64,000 nt of DNA, from assembly GCF_016086655.4 (NCBI RefSeq), contig NC_052131.2, forward strand, positions 9,035,940-9,099,939, in the 5' to 3' direction. The translations under genes and the position numbers were made by a program. The notes beneath the pieces were generated by a model. It made no database searches. It was not told where the DNA came from and worked only from the letters and a program-made list of their open reading frames with translations. Each line of letters begins with the position of its first letter. Positions within the stretch are counted from its first letter, which is position 1. The DNA comes from Lepeophtheirus salmonis. Lineage: Eukaryota; Arthropoda; Copepoda; Siphonostomatoida; Caligidae. Positions 37,290 to 49,709 of the stretch are shown piece by piece.

Positions 37290-38560
37290 ATCGTTAAAAT
37301 AGCAGGATCCAATTATTCAGTAATAAACACAGTTAAAATAAAGTACTTCTGTAGATGCATTTTAAGCAAAAAAAAATAAAATTTAAGCTAAGAATTTAAA
37401 TAACCGAATATTTTTCATAATACTTCAGTAATTTTAAATTAGAGTTGCTCATATATTTGGAAATTATTGTTAGGAAGGATCCCTGGGATTATTTTTTTTA
37501 AACTTAGGTATCTTGGCAAATAACAGATCAGTTTAGTAAATAACAAATACAAGGAAATTTTAGTGTTTATGAAATTCTTCAGTAATAAAGTAAAATACTT
37601 CAGTTTGTACATACCAGAGTTTCTTTTTTTATCGCAAAGTTGTTGTTAAGCACCATCCTTTGGAATTTTTTATTTATTTGGGTACCCCGGGAGATAATTT
37701 GATCCAATTATTCAATATTAAATATACTTTAATTAATTTATTTCATACAATAAACTTTTAGTAAAAAATAAAAGTTTATGCAAATAATGTATACTACCTC
37801 ATAATGGTCAAAATACTTTAGTTAGTACAAATTAGTGTTTCTAATTTCTTGGAAAAAAAATTGTTATGCATGATCACATGGAATATTTTCTAAAATTTCA
37901 AAATTTGGAAAAATAAAAGAACTCAATTGTTAAATAATCAATACTGGTAAATTCAAATATTTCTAAAAATAAAATTGAAGCAATAAATTAAACTTTAAGA
38001 TAATAACTAATAATGTCTTTTATTCTTCATAATACTTTATTGAGTTCATATAAAGATTATTTATTTCACAAAAAGTTGAAGTTAAGCAAAAATTTGCATT
38101 ATATTTTCTAAAATTTCGGAATTTCTAGAAATAAACTGGATTCCAATACTAAATAATATAAATAGTGATATTGAAGGATTCCTAAATTTAAACTTTTAGT
38201 TATTAATTTATACCACTTATAAGAGCTCTTTAGTTAACGAAGTTTTTTTTCCTGCTAAGCAGGATACCAAGAAATATTTTTGTCACATTTTTTTTGTTTC
38301 TTGCGAAATAACATAACATAAAAATTGCAACGAACAAAATTTTAAGATAGTTTTATAAACAGCCTAATATTTTTCAGTAATTACAAATACGATTTTCTCA
38401 TTTCTAGAGAAAGTTTTGTTAAGCAGGGTCCTAGAAAATATTTTTTTAAATTTTGATATCCTGGGAAATAACGGGATCCCGTTAGTAAATAATAACTATA
38501 GTCAAATAATAGTATTTCTTAAATTGACTTTTAATCAAAGAGTTATTGTTGATCCAAGTC
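37290..38560. repeat. Degenerate tandem array, units about 165-220 bp
   Basis: At least six diverged direct copies share two landmarks. The first is a TAAGCA..GATCC..GGAATATTTT block at 37471 (TAGGAAGGATCC), 37647, 37865, 38083, 38256 and 38420, giving steps of 176, 218, 218, 173 and 164 bp. The second is an ATACTT.AGT..GTACA..AGTTTCT block before each of them (near 37425, 37595, 37808, 38033, 38218 and 38370). A third shared part, GGGAAATAAC.GGATCC..TTA.TAAATAATAA, follows the first. All units point the same way and no frame is conserved. It is an old satellite-like array. A partial further unit may begin before 37300. Confidence 0.75.
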
Positions 38561-38893
38561 TTACTAATGTACTCTATTTTTCTAATTTTGTTATTACCAT
38601 TTATAGTTTTATAGATCCTGTGGACCTTGCTTTGTGGAATTTTTTAACCTGGTCCGAATCAAAACAAAAAAATACTTAAATATTAAGTGACGGTTTAGCT
38701 AAATTTTTGGAAGAGATGGGTTTTGTATAATTTTAGAATACAGAGCCTGACTCAAGGGCTAGAAGTATACTTTCGTATCGCTAGAATATAAGTAATCATT
38801 ATTTTTTACTAATTCAATATGTGTTCAATTTAGTGTATTATATAAGGTTAACCCTGAATTTTTTTTATCGTGTAAAAAATGTTTCATAAGAGT

Positions 38894-39144
38894 TAGTATT
38901 GTGTCAGTCCTTATTTAGGACTGAAGGTTGCTGTGATTTTCAGTTCACACTCAGTCCAGTCCAGTTCTGTCTTGCAGAACAGTCCTAATAAACTTGAAAA
39001 GTGTGGTCCTCGATAACGTAATTCGATATTATTTCTTTCTTTTTTTTAATCAGTTTTAGTACTGACAGTCTGAAAGACCGAGAGTCTTAAAGACCCGTTC
39101 TTAGACTGGACTGGAATGAATAAATATGCCCTGACACAACACTT
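38894..39144. mobile_element. 251-bp inverted-repeat element (hAT-like MITE)
   Basis: The left end reads TAGTATTGTGTCAGTCCTTA and TTTA, and the right end on the minus strand reads AAGTGTTGTGTCAGGGCATA and TTTA. The arms agree over TTGTGTCAG..C.TATTTA. The interior has repeated CAGTCC/GGACTG motifs (CAGTCCAGTCCAG near 38955, GACTGGACTGG near 39103). There is no frame. The CAG-containing tips suggest hAT, but a clean 8-bp target duplication is not visible. Confidence 0.55.
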
Positions 39145-39149
39145 CTACG

Positions 39150-39975
39150 ATTAATATTGAATAAATTAAATGCTTTTTGAAAAAAAAAAAAATCATAGAT
39201 AAATAATTAAAAATATAAATATGTATAACAAAAATCTACCATATTTGTTTTAAACATTTATAATACCCACTAACAATTAATAAAATAATGTCAAATACTA
39301 TTATAAAAGCTTAGGCTTTTGAAACAGGTGACCAAACCACCGTAAGTGACATCTTATCCTAATAATAATCTCATATTTAGCCGGAGTGCTGATGCAACAT
39401 ATAAATATATTTATATTAATATGTCCTAAAATAATATTAAATATGTTTTTAAAAATAGGAGTGACTTTTTTTAGTAACAACATAAACAGGATTTTTAATT
39501 TTGAAAGCTGTTTTCTTTATGTTTTACCTATTGAGAGGGGAACATCTACCATAAGTATAAAGTAATAACTAGTGCTTTGGATCATGAAATTTGAGACTAA
39601 AGCTGATGATTGTTTGAGGATTAAAAAGTGTTTGTCTTCATGTGACTCATAGAAGAATTGAAGATCTAGATCAGAGTAATTTGATGTCATATTAGGAGTG
39701 GAATTTGCATTAATTTTATTTTTCCTATGGCTGCTTTCATCTGATCTAATAAAATTCTATGACAACGTAACTCCTTTTCTCCCAAATTGTCAGGAATACT
39801 ACGTTTATTTTATTTAATCATACCGGTAGGACGTATTTTCTACACCTCTGGTAACTAATTTTATCAACTACCAAAAGAACCACTTTAGATATAAATCAAG
39901 AGGCAATTTGACAATTTTTTAATGGAATATAATATTAAATTAGCGTTTTATTGGTAGGTTCCTTAATAACTACAA
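39150..39975. other. AT-rich interval without supported genes
   Basis: A 60-codon minus frame at 39301-39483 is unrecognised. No other structure could be supported. Confidence 0.35.
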
Positions 39976-39979
39976 AAAT

Positions 39980-40110
39980 AATTTCATAGTTAAATGAAGT
40001 AATAATTATGAAATAATTAAAATCGTGATTTCTATAGGTGAAACCCCCAGGAGAAATCCCAGGATCTCTGGAGAGAAACACAAGTATAAACTTTTTATTA
40101 TACAATAATA
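39980..40110. repeat. Direct repeat, copy 1
   Basis: Aligns, same strand, with 40730-40860: TTTCATAGTTAAATGAAG / TTTCAAGGTTATATGAAG, AATTATNAAAT.ATTAAA, GATTT followed by GGTGAAAC, then AACTTTTTATTA. The copies are about 750 bp apart and clearly diverged. Confidence 0.5.
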
Positions 40111-40429
40111 TAACTACATAAATTGATTGAGTAATTGATAGACGAAGAAGAAAATAATATTATGGTTGTCTAAAACATCTTAAACGTACAAATAATATTA
40201 TTCTCGCATTTATTAGAAATGTACATATAATTAGTTATCTTTTATGTAGGTATATATATGAGAGAAAGTATTTCATTGATCATTTTTTTGTATTGATTAG
40301 AAAGTAGAGGCTAGACTTTCATTCATATATAATCTACATAATACATCTATGTAGCAGATATAAAATAGTATACATACATATTAGATCTAGTTTATTTTAA
40401 GTCCCTCATTTTTATGTCGGTGTTCTTTC

Positions 40430-41170
40430 GACTCTTGAAGGCATTAGTCTCATTGCCAAGATCAAGACATAGAGAATTGATATTTAAAAAAAAAAATATG
40501 ATTATTTTTTTCTCATATAGTCTCAATGCCACATATTTTGATCTCAGCTACCCCAAATTTTCAGTTTAGTTTCTTTTCAAAATCAAGATCAAAACTTTGA
40601 GAGCATAATCTACATTTTTCTATAATTAAATTAGTTTTTTCTCCTAAAGTCTCGATCCCATGTAGTTCCGAACTCGACTTCTCAAGTGTGAGTCTTGCAT
40701 GTTATTAAGATTTTTATTTTATGTTATTATTTATTTCAAGGTTATATGAAGCTACAATTATTAAAATCATTAAATGCAGGATTTGGATGGGTGAAACAAA
40801 CAAAATAAATCATAGAATCCGTAGGAAAATCCATGTATAAAAAAACTGAAGGAAATATTGAGATTAAAACTTTTTATTAAAAAAATTTTTCGGCTCTATA
40901 TCTCAAATTTGTGGCGTAAGTTACCAAATATAATTTTGTAAATATGTTTTCAAGATTAAGACTTAAGTATTTATGTTAAAAATATTTTCTAATGAGAAAA
41001 CCTTATTATTTGTTTCTTTCTTACAGTCTCCGCCCCTGCTAATCTTAACTTTAACTTTTTCAAAGTCTTAGTCTTTTATTATATAAAGATCCGGACAAAA
41101 ACATTTTATTTTTCACGAAAATATATTTTTATGTCTTAGTATCTATAACTCAAAGTATTGGTTTCAACTT
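40430..41170. repeat. Weak degenerate tandem repeat, about 127-bp spacing
   Basis: A TC-rich motif resembling TTTTTCTCATAGTCTC.AT.CC recurs near 40518, 40646, 40900, 41028 and possibly 41155, at multiples of about 127 bp. The units between are poorly conserved, and direct-repeat copy 2 (40730-40860) interrupts the series. The periodicity was judged by eye. Confidence 0.3.
40730..40860. repeat. Direct repeat, copy 2
   Basis: The partner of 39980-40110, with the same landmark order ending in AAAACTTTTTATTA. It falls inside the weak tandem region at 40430-41170. Confidence 0.5.
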
Positions 41171-41179
41171 CATTCTTTC

Positions 41180-42415
41180 AACACTACAATGCTAGTTTCC
41201 AAGAACATAATCACATTACTTTTTTTTTTTGTCAGAAAATGGATTCTTTTTCAATATAAATGGGAGATTATGTTTTGAATATTTACTTTCAAAATGGGAC
41301 TATCAATGGAATTAATACAAAAATTATCTAACTGAATGAAGGTTTGATATACTTATAATTAAGTATATTTACCTACAAATACATTTATTATTTTTTGATT
41401 TTTTGCACACAATAAAGGATTTACATTTTTTCATACATATTAAGTCCAACTAAGAGAATATTAGATCGTCTTACTTCTAAATTAATCATCAAGATATATT
41501 TCTTGTCAACACAAATAAGATATATATTCATACAACGCCTTATTTGCATAATTTATCATAAATTCAGCTCTAATTTATATCCAAAATAACACTAACATAC
41601 AATTTTATTTTTGACAAATATATATTAATAAAAAATTAGTTATAGTATAAAACTTAATCATTGATGACGTAGTTCAATTTATGAAAATTAAGTATAGTTA
41701 TTTTCATTAAAAAAAAAAAAAACTATTTAAATTTTCAACTATTTCATAAAAGAAAAAAGAAAGCTTGTAAGAATTTGTACTAACCAATTTTTAATATACA
41801 TCTAACGTTTTTTTAAAAGTAAATTCAATTTTTTTTCCCAAAAAAATAATTAATATCGCATTTAACTTTAAAACGTGACAGGGTTTAATGCGTTCACATT
41901 TTTAGAAATTAGAATCCTTGTTCATTTAAAAAAAATGATTTTATGAGTTAATCAAAATTCAAGTTTTTTTATTTGTTGAGATGTTAGAGTATTTGTTTAG
42001 AAATTGAAATTTTTCAATAATGGAAATTGACTAGCTGTTATTGCTGATGTTTATGAATATATGTTATTTATTTTATATAACAAATTGAAAATTTTCAAAA
42101 CTTTCTAGATGGGATAATATGTTTGCTACGCTGGAAGGTTATAAGTAAGAAATTCACATTTATTTATTTGTATAATGATCCATTCATTATATTTTTGCAA
42201 TTGTCTCCATAAAATTTTAGAGTAATATAATTTCAAATTTAGGACTCCAAAACTCATGAATGAAAGAAAATGGGTATTTATGTAAAAATTTTCAATCCGA
42301 GAAAAATTAGAAAAACGTTGCCATGACTTTATTTATCCTCCGATTTTATTAAAGTTTTCACAAATTTCAACATTATTATATAAATTTGACATTTAATTAG
42401 TCAAATTGGCTGTAT
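41180..42415. other. AT-rich interval without supported genes
   Basis: Only poly-A/T tracts and short chance frames were seen. Confidence 0.4.
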
Positions 42416-42419
42416 GCTT

Positions 42420-43240
42420 TTACGAGACGGTCACAACGTCCCCAGAAAAGTCCAACTATTTTTTTCACTGTTACACTGGATCAGTCCAAAATGCCCTCCA
42501 TTTTTCAACTTTCAGTGGATCTCGTGATGCTTTGGGGACCTTCATTGGGAACTTTTTTAACCTTTCCCAAAATAAAATAGTCTAAAGGGTTCCATTCAGG
42601 CCTGTTATGAGGCCAAAAACCAGGTGGAAAATACATCACATTCTCATAATCAAGAAAATTGATAATTCTTTTGATGGTATAACAGGATATCTTGTTTTGC
42701 TGCTAGTTCCAATATCAATTTTTCATGATGCTATGTATCAAGTGAAATATTTTGGTCTGCAATACACGGATGTAGACCTTAATGCCCTGTTTGAAGAAGA
42801 AGGGCATAACATCACCCTCCATGCTTACGACGTTACGAACCTTAACTTGCTCTGGTTACTTGGCCTTCATGATCCTAGGGGCATTATAATAACTTTTTGC
42901 CAACCATCCATTATTTGGAAAGAAATTTTTCTCATCTGAGATAAACAAAGCAAGGTCTTTCACGGAAGCCTTTTGTCTTAAGTTGATCAAAGCCTTGGGT
43001 AGGGTGAGTCTTTTCTCTTTATTTGCCAGTATTAAAAGATGTTCCTTATGAGGTACATAACAGTCGTACTGCTGTTCTTTATTGATGGCATTCTGTTCAC
43101 TATTGCATTTATCTATTGGCCGGGATTCTTCTCAATTTTTATCCCTCAACAATGGAGAACTAAGGACGATATTAGTCGCATAAAGGTAACAAAGCTTCTA
43201 GGAAATCATCGTCAGTGTGTTGTCATCATCCTGTAATATG
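42420..43240 (-). pseudogene. Mariner-family transposase relic
   Basis: Reading leftward on the minus strand: NKEKRLTLPKALINLRQK (about 43020-42965), FISDEKNFFPNNGWLAKSYY with the first catalytic aspartate intact (42946-42890), VSMEGDVMPFFFKQGIKVYI (about 42830-42765), and finally FWPHNRPEWNPLDYFILGKV (about 42615-42555). In the last block the usual PDLNPLDY aspartate is a glutamate (PEWNPLDY). The second catalytic QQD block is not recognisable in the frameshifted middle, although a QQN occurs there. Upstream sequence to 43240 looks like the decayed DNA-binding half. It is inactive. The plus-strand frames 42607-42939 and 43039-43236 are shadows. Confidence 0.78.
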
Positions 43241-43249
43241 CGTTTTCTG

Positions 43250-46200
43250 ATTTTTGGACAAATCTAGTAGTACACCCGTCTGCTTTAGCTAAAAACAGAT
43301 TGTCTATGTATTTTACCATTTTAATTGCACAAAATACGCATAAGTGTACACCATTTAAGTTCCTGATTAAAAAAAGACGAGGATATTTTTTCGTAAGGAT
43401 TGATAATGATCAACTGACGTGGTAAAGTGACATTCATACTGGAGTGAATCCCCATTAGTGTGTGTTTATATTAAAACTAGTTTGTAAGGGATGGGATGTG
43501 GTTAGAGGAAATTGCAGATATTTAAAAGAGCCAGCCTTTATTATACTTAAGGCGTATGAGGGTAAAGCTTAATAATAAAAAACAGTTTCTAATAACAATT
43601 ATTATACCTTTTTAGAGATTTAAAAAAATAGTTAAATACACATATGGATGTATAAATATAATTTTAATCTATTTTAGGGCATTAAATATATAAAATAAAC
43701 TCCTTTTTATTATCAATAACCTCCTAAATTATATAATTATTTTGGTAAGTAAATTTTTTTTTCAATATAACTAAGAAAATATGCTTCTGAGAACGTTTAG
43801 TGGTCTACAGAATTATTCAAATGTAAAGCCATAATTATATATGAATTCATATATTTCAATTTTTTTTTGCTAATAATTGTAATTGCATTATAACTTTTTG
43901 ATTAAATTTGATATAAATTATAATTATTAATATGAAAAACTTTTACAAAATTAGTAGTTTATAGAGTGATGTAGGATGTAAATATTCTGATGTTGAATTA
44001 TTTGATGTATGTAACAATAGCTAATAATGTTAATATTCACATCATCAAACATTCTTAGGGTCATGTATGAATCTTCATTAAAAATATCAATATGAAAAAT
44101 ATTACATAAATGCAAAATATGAGATGAAAAGTTGAAATTATTCTGGATATTTTAATTGTATGAACAATGATATTTTTTTTACATCCATAATTTATCTCAA
44201 AAAGCTGATCATGACTCGATGAATAATAAATCAATCAATAATCATTTCCAAATTTAAAAAAAACAACACAAATTTGTAAATTCTGAATACAATAATCTCC
44301 CAGTTTTAGACAGTTTTTTACTTAATGTACGTATTTTTGATCAATAAGAAGTTTTGTATTCAAATATATCAATGAGTTGGAATACTTAACAACGTTTATT
44401 TTAGTTTGAAATCTTCATTTCATTTATGAAAGATTAGTTTGCCCTTTCAAATATGTATATTTTATAGTTATTTAATTCTTTATTTGTAAAAATCAATTAC
44501 TTCTGTAAGTGCAATTTGAAGAGCCTTCAAAGGATTAATCATAATGTTTTGCCAGTAGAAATGAACCATAGATTGTAAAATAATACAAATGATAAGAATA
44601 GATTGATCTTGCTTTTATGTTGATGGGACACATATGCACTCAAGTGGAACATCTATGGAAATTTTAAAGTTTTTTAAGTTATATTACCATTTTTTCAAAC
44701 TAAAATCCTATTTCATTATCCTAAACATTATAACAATTAATTCACAAAATTTCAGAATTATAATTTTTTTTTTTTTGCCTTTTGATTGAAATGGGGTATT
44801 CTTACTTTCTTTTACCCTGAGAAACATAAAAATTACCATGAATACCTAGAATTTTTGGTTTTCTACTCAGCAAATTTTAAATTAAAAAAAATTTTTTTTA
44901 TAATTTTGTATTATTTTCCACATGACAGATCTTTAAAACAGAAAAAAAACATAAAATATAATTTTAAATTCATATTTCCAGATTCTAGAAGTATTTTATA
45001 ATTTATTATTTTTTTCTTTTGGAAAAAATGACTTGTAAGTACAAAAAATTCCTCATTTTTAATCACAATGTCAAAAATCATTGATTGTTGTATAAGTAAA
45101 AAATAATATATATCAAATTATTTAAGATTTACTGCTTGAAAAAATATTTTTGTATACATACTAAGCTATCCAATCTTATAGATAATTGATTTTGTTAAAG
45201 ATTTGCATCATAGGAAAAAGGGCATAACATTTTATGCATCTAAATAATTACATTATACAAAGTATAAATAAAATCTTTTTTAATTACCATTATAATGACG
45301 GGATTATAAAAGTGTATGCTATTGAAACAGGCAAATGCCACACCCTCACACTTTTGTGACATCGTTGATACTAATATTCTATTTAGGAGGTGTGATAATC
45401 ATATCATAGTAATATTTAATCATACTTACCAACAATGTTGTTGCAGATGTACAGCAAGCTGTTGTTTGACAATTTTTTGTTTAATATTATATTAAATAGA
45501 AATCTTCTTGGTATATGTCATATTTGCTATAAAAACAATTAATAAACATATATATTGGTTAGAAGCAACAAGGATTCACAATCACTAATTTCTAGAATGT
45601 AACTTTAACTTACTGTAGTGCCCATTATTTTATGCCACTCCATTTGTACTATGGCTTCTTTATATGACTCTTTGGGTTTGCCATAAATTACACATAAAGT
45701 TAAAAATCATGATTGTCACCATAAAATAAAAATAAATCGACATATTTTTTTTGAGAGGGCATATCAGGGATAATATAAGTCCTTAAAATCGAATAAAAGG
45801 TTTAAAATATAATTAAAGGTCTTAGATATTTAAGCTTATCATAGAAATTTGAATACAATGCCAATCATTATTTTAAATATTTCTAAGAAATATTGGCCTG
45901 AATGTATTTTTTTTTTCTATTTTTATTTTTTGTTCAATATTGTTTTTGTGTTGACGCATCACATTTATTCCTTAAGAAAAGCAAAGAATCATTTGTTTAA
46001 AATTTAAATATGTATTATATTCCCGGGAAAAAGTTTGATTTATTACTGGTATATCAATGTAATATTTAGCAATTTAGATAGACAGATGAAAGATAAATAT
46101 ACATTTTTAAACAAACTAAATGATTGGATAAGACTGATTCTGGTATAGTACACATTTCATTTTAGGATATTTTTATAGGCGTAGAAGACAAAAAAGTTTG

Positions 46201-47165
46201 GAGGAATGCCAAAGGAGTGTTAAAGAAAGAAGAGGAACATATACATGAAAGGGATCTTTTAATTAAAGGGTAGGAGAATGGAAAGTGCATTATCTTTAGT
46301 CTTTTTCTTTTCATTAGTGCATATGCATGCATCAGTAAACAAACTCACAATGATGATAAAGACATAAAAAATATTCACGTCCTCTTATCAAATTATACTC
46401 TTATTTATGTACATCTACAGGGCGGTAAAAGAGTATTCGTTTCTTACCTCTGTATAATTGTCATTGTAGTACATATTTTGTATTTGACAGATTAAATAAA
46501 TCCAGACTATTTTATACGAGTATAAAAAACAACTTGTAGATATATCAGTGCGAAAAATTTGTTATGATTGACATACATAGAGCTTTAATGATTTGTATAT
46601 TTTTTTAATCACCTTCTGCAAGCAAAAATACACTCGATATGAGGTAAAAAATATTTATTCGTATCTACCACATACGTGGAAATATAACTGCCCAATGTCA
46701 CTTTCACTACTCCCAAATACATTCAAGGACATGATAAAGGCTGAAAAAAATGTTTTGAACATTTTAAAGCCATCATTCTCCATTTCAGCTAATCAACAAT
46801 CATTTTGAGATTCTATTCACGATGCAGTTCATCTCATCCCAAAAGAAAAGTGTTTATCCTCCTTTATTCTTCACTTGTAGAACAATCGTGATCCTGGTAA
46901 CTTTTTTGTAAAAATGAGGCATTCTTATGATTTAAAAAAAAAGTTTATTACGACTTTTGCATCAAAATATATATTTGTATACATAGTTATTATTTTTTCA
47001 ACATATCAAACTAAAGATTAATATTTTAAATTATGAAATAAATTATTAAGAAACTGAGTTATTTAAAAACGCATTAAAGATTTTAAAGTTATTAAAAAAT
47101 CGTGGAGAAGTCCCATTCATAAAATAAAAATATTAAATGTGTAACATTTAAAAAGTCCATTGAGT
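43250..47165. other. Long AT-rich interval without supported genes
   Basis: Nearly 4 kb of low-complexity sequence. ACAGGGCGGTAAAAGAG near 46418 looks like a transposon tip but has no partner. The 71-codon frames at 44786-45001 and 46593-46808 have no known motif. Confidence 0.4.
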
Positions 47166-47279
47166 CCATATATCTCAAGATGTTTGTGTTCTGACCAGTG
47201 GAAGAGGAGTTCTTTTTGATATGCATGCATAAATTATCATGAGAGTCTTGATAGTATGGGAGCCTGCCATAAGGTACAG

Positions 47280-47620
47280 AAGGTTTGACCCCCTGAAATT
47301 TCTGAAATTACTTATGTCAACTAGAACATTTTTTTTTGTCAAACTGACCCCCTGAAGATATTCCTTGAACGGGTTTTTTGAACCATGAGGTGCAAAAACA
47401 AAGCTTACACCAATGTATACTATACTCATAAAAACAAAGACTGACAAAAAATTTCCGTCAGGAAAGTTAGGTCAGATTCCCCCAAAGTCGGCCTAAAAAC
47501 GTTGAATTTAGGGTTTATTTTACCCCATTAAGTAAAAGACAAAACTTGCTTCAATGTATACTACTATGCCAGGACATCATAAAACCAAGAGTAATAACAA
47601 ATTTATGTCTGATTATGCTT
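47280..47620. repeat. Two diverged tandem units of about 142 bp
   Basis: CAATGTATACTATACTCATAAAAACAAAGA near 47411 recurs as CAATGTATACTACTATGCC..ACATCATAAAACCAAGA near 47553, each preceded by an AAAACAAAGCTTACAC / AAAACTTGCTTC-type block and a CCCCTGAAG/CCCCCAAAG motif. Only two to three units are visible, with no conserved frame. The 90-codon minus frame at 47175-47447 overlaps the first unit and is not recognised. Confidence 0.4.
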
Positions 47621-47629
47621 TGATAAAAC

Positions 47630-48365
47630 TTTGTAAGAAGTGTATATCTCTTCAAAGTACAGCCTCAGTACATTTGGAGAGGTCAAGGTAACGTAAAACG
47701 TCACTTTATTTATTTAAGAAAAAGTACGGGATTAACTAACAATTCAATTTTCCAAAAAACCTTTTTAGGAATGTTACTTCTATTAAAAATAAGAAATCAT
47801 TAAATTTTGAGATCCCAAGATCAAAAATCATTAAAAAAAATTGAATCCATAACTTGACGTTTTTATATTATTATTTGTGACTAATTTGTAGGCAAAATGA
47901 TTTTTGGCCAGAGGTGTGCACTCTACAAAGTGTCCACTTTATTATTATAAATATATTCTATAAAATAGTTTGTACCACAGTGGTCCTGTTTATGCACACT
48001 TGTCAGTTATTTCTTTTATATTGTGGATGATTAATTTAGAAATACTTTATCCTCTAACTTTTACAAGAAGGATATTCCAATCTTCCACTACTATTTAATA
48101 TTATGAATATATAAAGCTAAAAAAAAACATTGAATCTGTTCTCTAATGTTTATCGTATCGTATGTAACTACCACTAATGTCAAATTTAGATTTATATTGG
48201 AGTATTTGCATTTGAAGGGACGTAACAGAGGTCTAAATGAAAATGGGAAATAAAAAAAACTTTTATGTAAGATATAATTGTATTGTTGGGGAAAGTCCCC
48301 CTTTTGCGTATTCTTATTCAACTTACAAGTACATATATGTAATATTGACAGAATTGATCTTATCT
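47630..48365. other. AT-rich interval without supported genes
   Basis: Nothing beyond short chance frames could be supported. Confidence 0.4.
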
Positions 48366-48369
48366 ACTG

Positions 48370-48760
48370 GAAAAAAAAGTGGTCCCCAACTTTTTTCTGG
48401 CCCAAGGTAGTACTTTCTAATCCAGAAGTTCAATGTAAGCATCTACATTGAGCTGCTCCTTCCTCTCCACAAAAATCGGAGGGAAGACTTTGCAACATAC
48501 AAGACCATGGTTCCGATTGGATTTTTTGTTCTGTGCACATGTGTCACTAAAGTTGTTCGATTGCTATGTTGCATATGTTTCGCCTATTCACAGTGAAATC
48601 AAAAATGACAATTTTTTCATCATAAAAGACCAAAACTTTCACTGAATTTTTGTTGGTCTTAAAAAAATTAGAATCTTCATTGCTTTTTCCAACCGTCTCA
48701 ACTTGCTCTGTTCAGATATAAAATGCCTTGCTGTCCTTCTCCGTGATTAAAATGTATACC
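48370..48760 (-). pseudogene. Mariner-family transposase relic, sister of 22.4-kb copy
   Basis: The minus strand shows VFYDEKIVIFDFTVNRRNIC (about 48630-48570), which carries the first catalytic aspartate (YDEK for the usual SDEK), preceded by an F(N/K)LF(K)TNK block near 48660-48690. The stretch down to 48385 contains GQKKVGDHF, matching the GQKKVREN of the relic at 22050-22745. Second and third catalytic blocks are missing. The two copies keep the same landmark order and orientation. Confidence 0.68.
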
Positions 48761-49023
48761 ACTAGATAAGATCAGCCTTGTACTTGTTATATTGTTATTG
48801 CATAAGAAATCAAGATGTTGTTTAAGACTGTTTTTATTTTCTCTTCATCATCTAGGGACTTGTAGTACAATAAATGCATTTATACGCATGTATATATGCA
48901 GTCAAAAACGAAGACAAAAGGGGCAGAAAAAGAAACGGAGCCTTGTTAATGTTACAACATACATAAGAGAAAATAAATGGAAGAAGGAGAATAAGGGATA
49001 AGAAAAATGAAACTTTCACATTA

Positions 49024-49700
49024 GTGTTGGTCCGATACCGATTTTTTTGTGATTAAATCTGAACTTATCTTTCTTGACCGAATTGGACCGATATTTTGGT
49101 TTTCAAATCATGATTCATTTATTCAGTCTCAATCTATCGACCAAATTATCTCCCTATGTCTTGATTATAAGTTATTCATATATGATATATGCAACATACA
49201 TAACTTCTTTGACATTATTGTGCCTATATTCACTATTTTGAATGACACATGATGTCGTCAACAATTTATCGAAACCAGTGGTTCTGAAATTGAGGTATAC
49301 GTACCTCTAAGGGTACATAGAGGAACTCCAGGGGGTATTTCAGATTTAGAAAAAAACAAAACATATATATTTATATAAAAAAAACCCATCTATTTAAAAG
49401 TTTTCTCTCCACAGATCTACGAACTGACACCATCTATTGGAGGGGAAAAGAGATAAAGAAAGAAGAAAAATCCTTAAATGAGTAAAATTAAATAAAAAAG
49501 ACAATTTTCAAGAGTTTTTTATCCACTAAAAATGCTTTACACTGGTTAAGAATACTTTGCTCTGGAAACATTTTATAAGTGATACATTACTGAAAAAAGG
49601 TTGAGAATGGCTGATCTAAAGAATTGGTCAATACTGAATTTTCAATGAAAACAATCCAGAGCAAATTTTCCTTTGAGATTGGTTTAGACCAAACTTTTTA
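49024..49700. mobile_element. Possible host element containing a nested MITE
   Basis: TAGTGTTGGTCCGATACCGA near 49022-49041 and, on the minus strand from about 49697, AAGTTTGGTCTAAACC look like diverged termini of one element. A MITE (49276-49613) would then be inserted inside it. The match of the ends is weak. Confidence 0.25.
49276..49613. mobile_element. hAT-like MITE, 338 bp
   Basis: The left tip is CAGTGGTTCTGAAATTGAGG and the right tip on the minus strand is CAGCCATTCTCAACCTTTTT. CAGNGNTTCTCAA tips are characteristic of hAT elements. The flanking octamers ATCGAAAC (49268-49275) and ATCTAAAG (49614-49621) match at 6 of 8 positions, fitting a decayed 8-bp target duplication. The interior begins GTACCTCTAAGGGTACA..GGAACTCCAGGGGGTA and has no frame. 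Confidence 0.65.
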
Positions 49701-49709
49701 GAAGGACAA

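Noticed and set aside
42607..43236. Plus-strand frames of 110 and 65 codons
   Set aside because: They are antisense to the minus-strand mariner relic at 42420-43240, which explains their length.
46415..46470. ACAGGGCGGTAAAAGAG as a transposon terminus
   Set aside because: No inverted partner was found within a few kilobases on either side.
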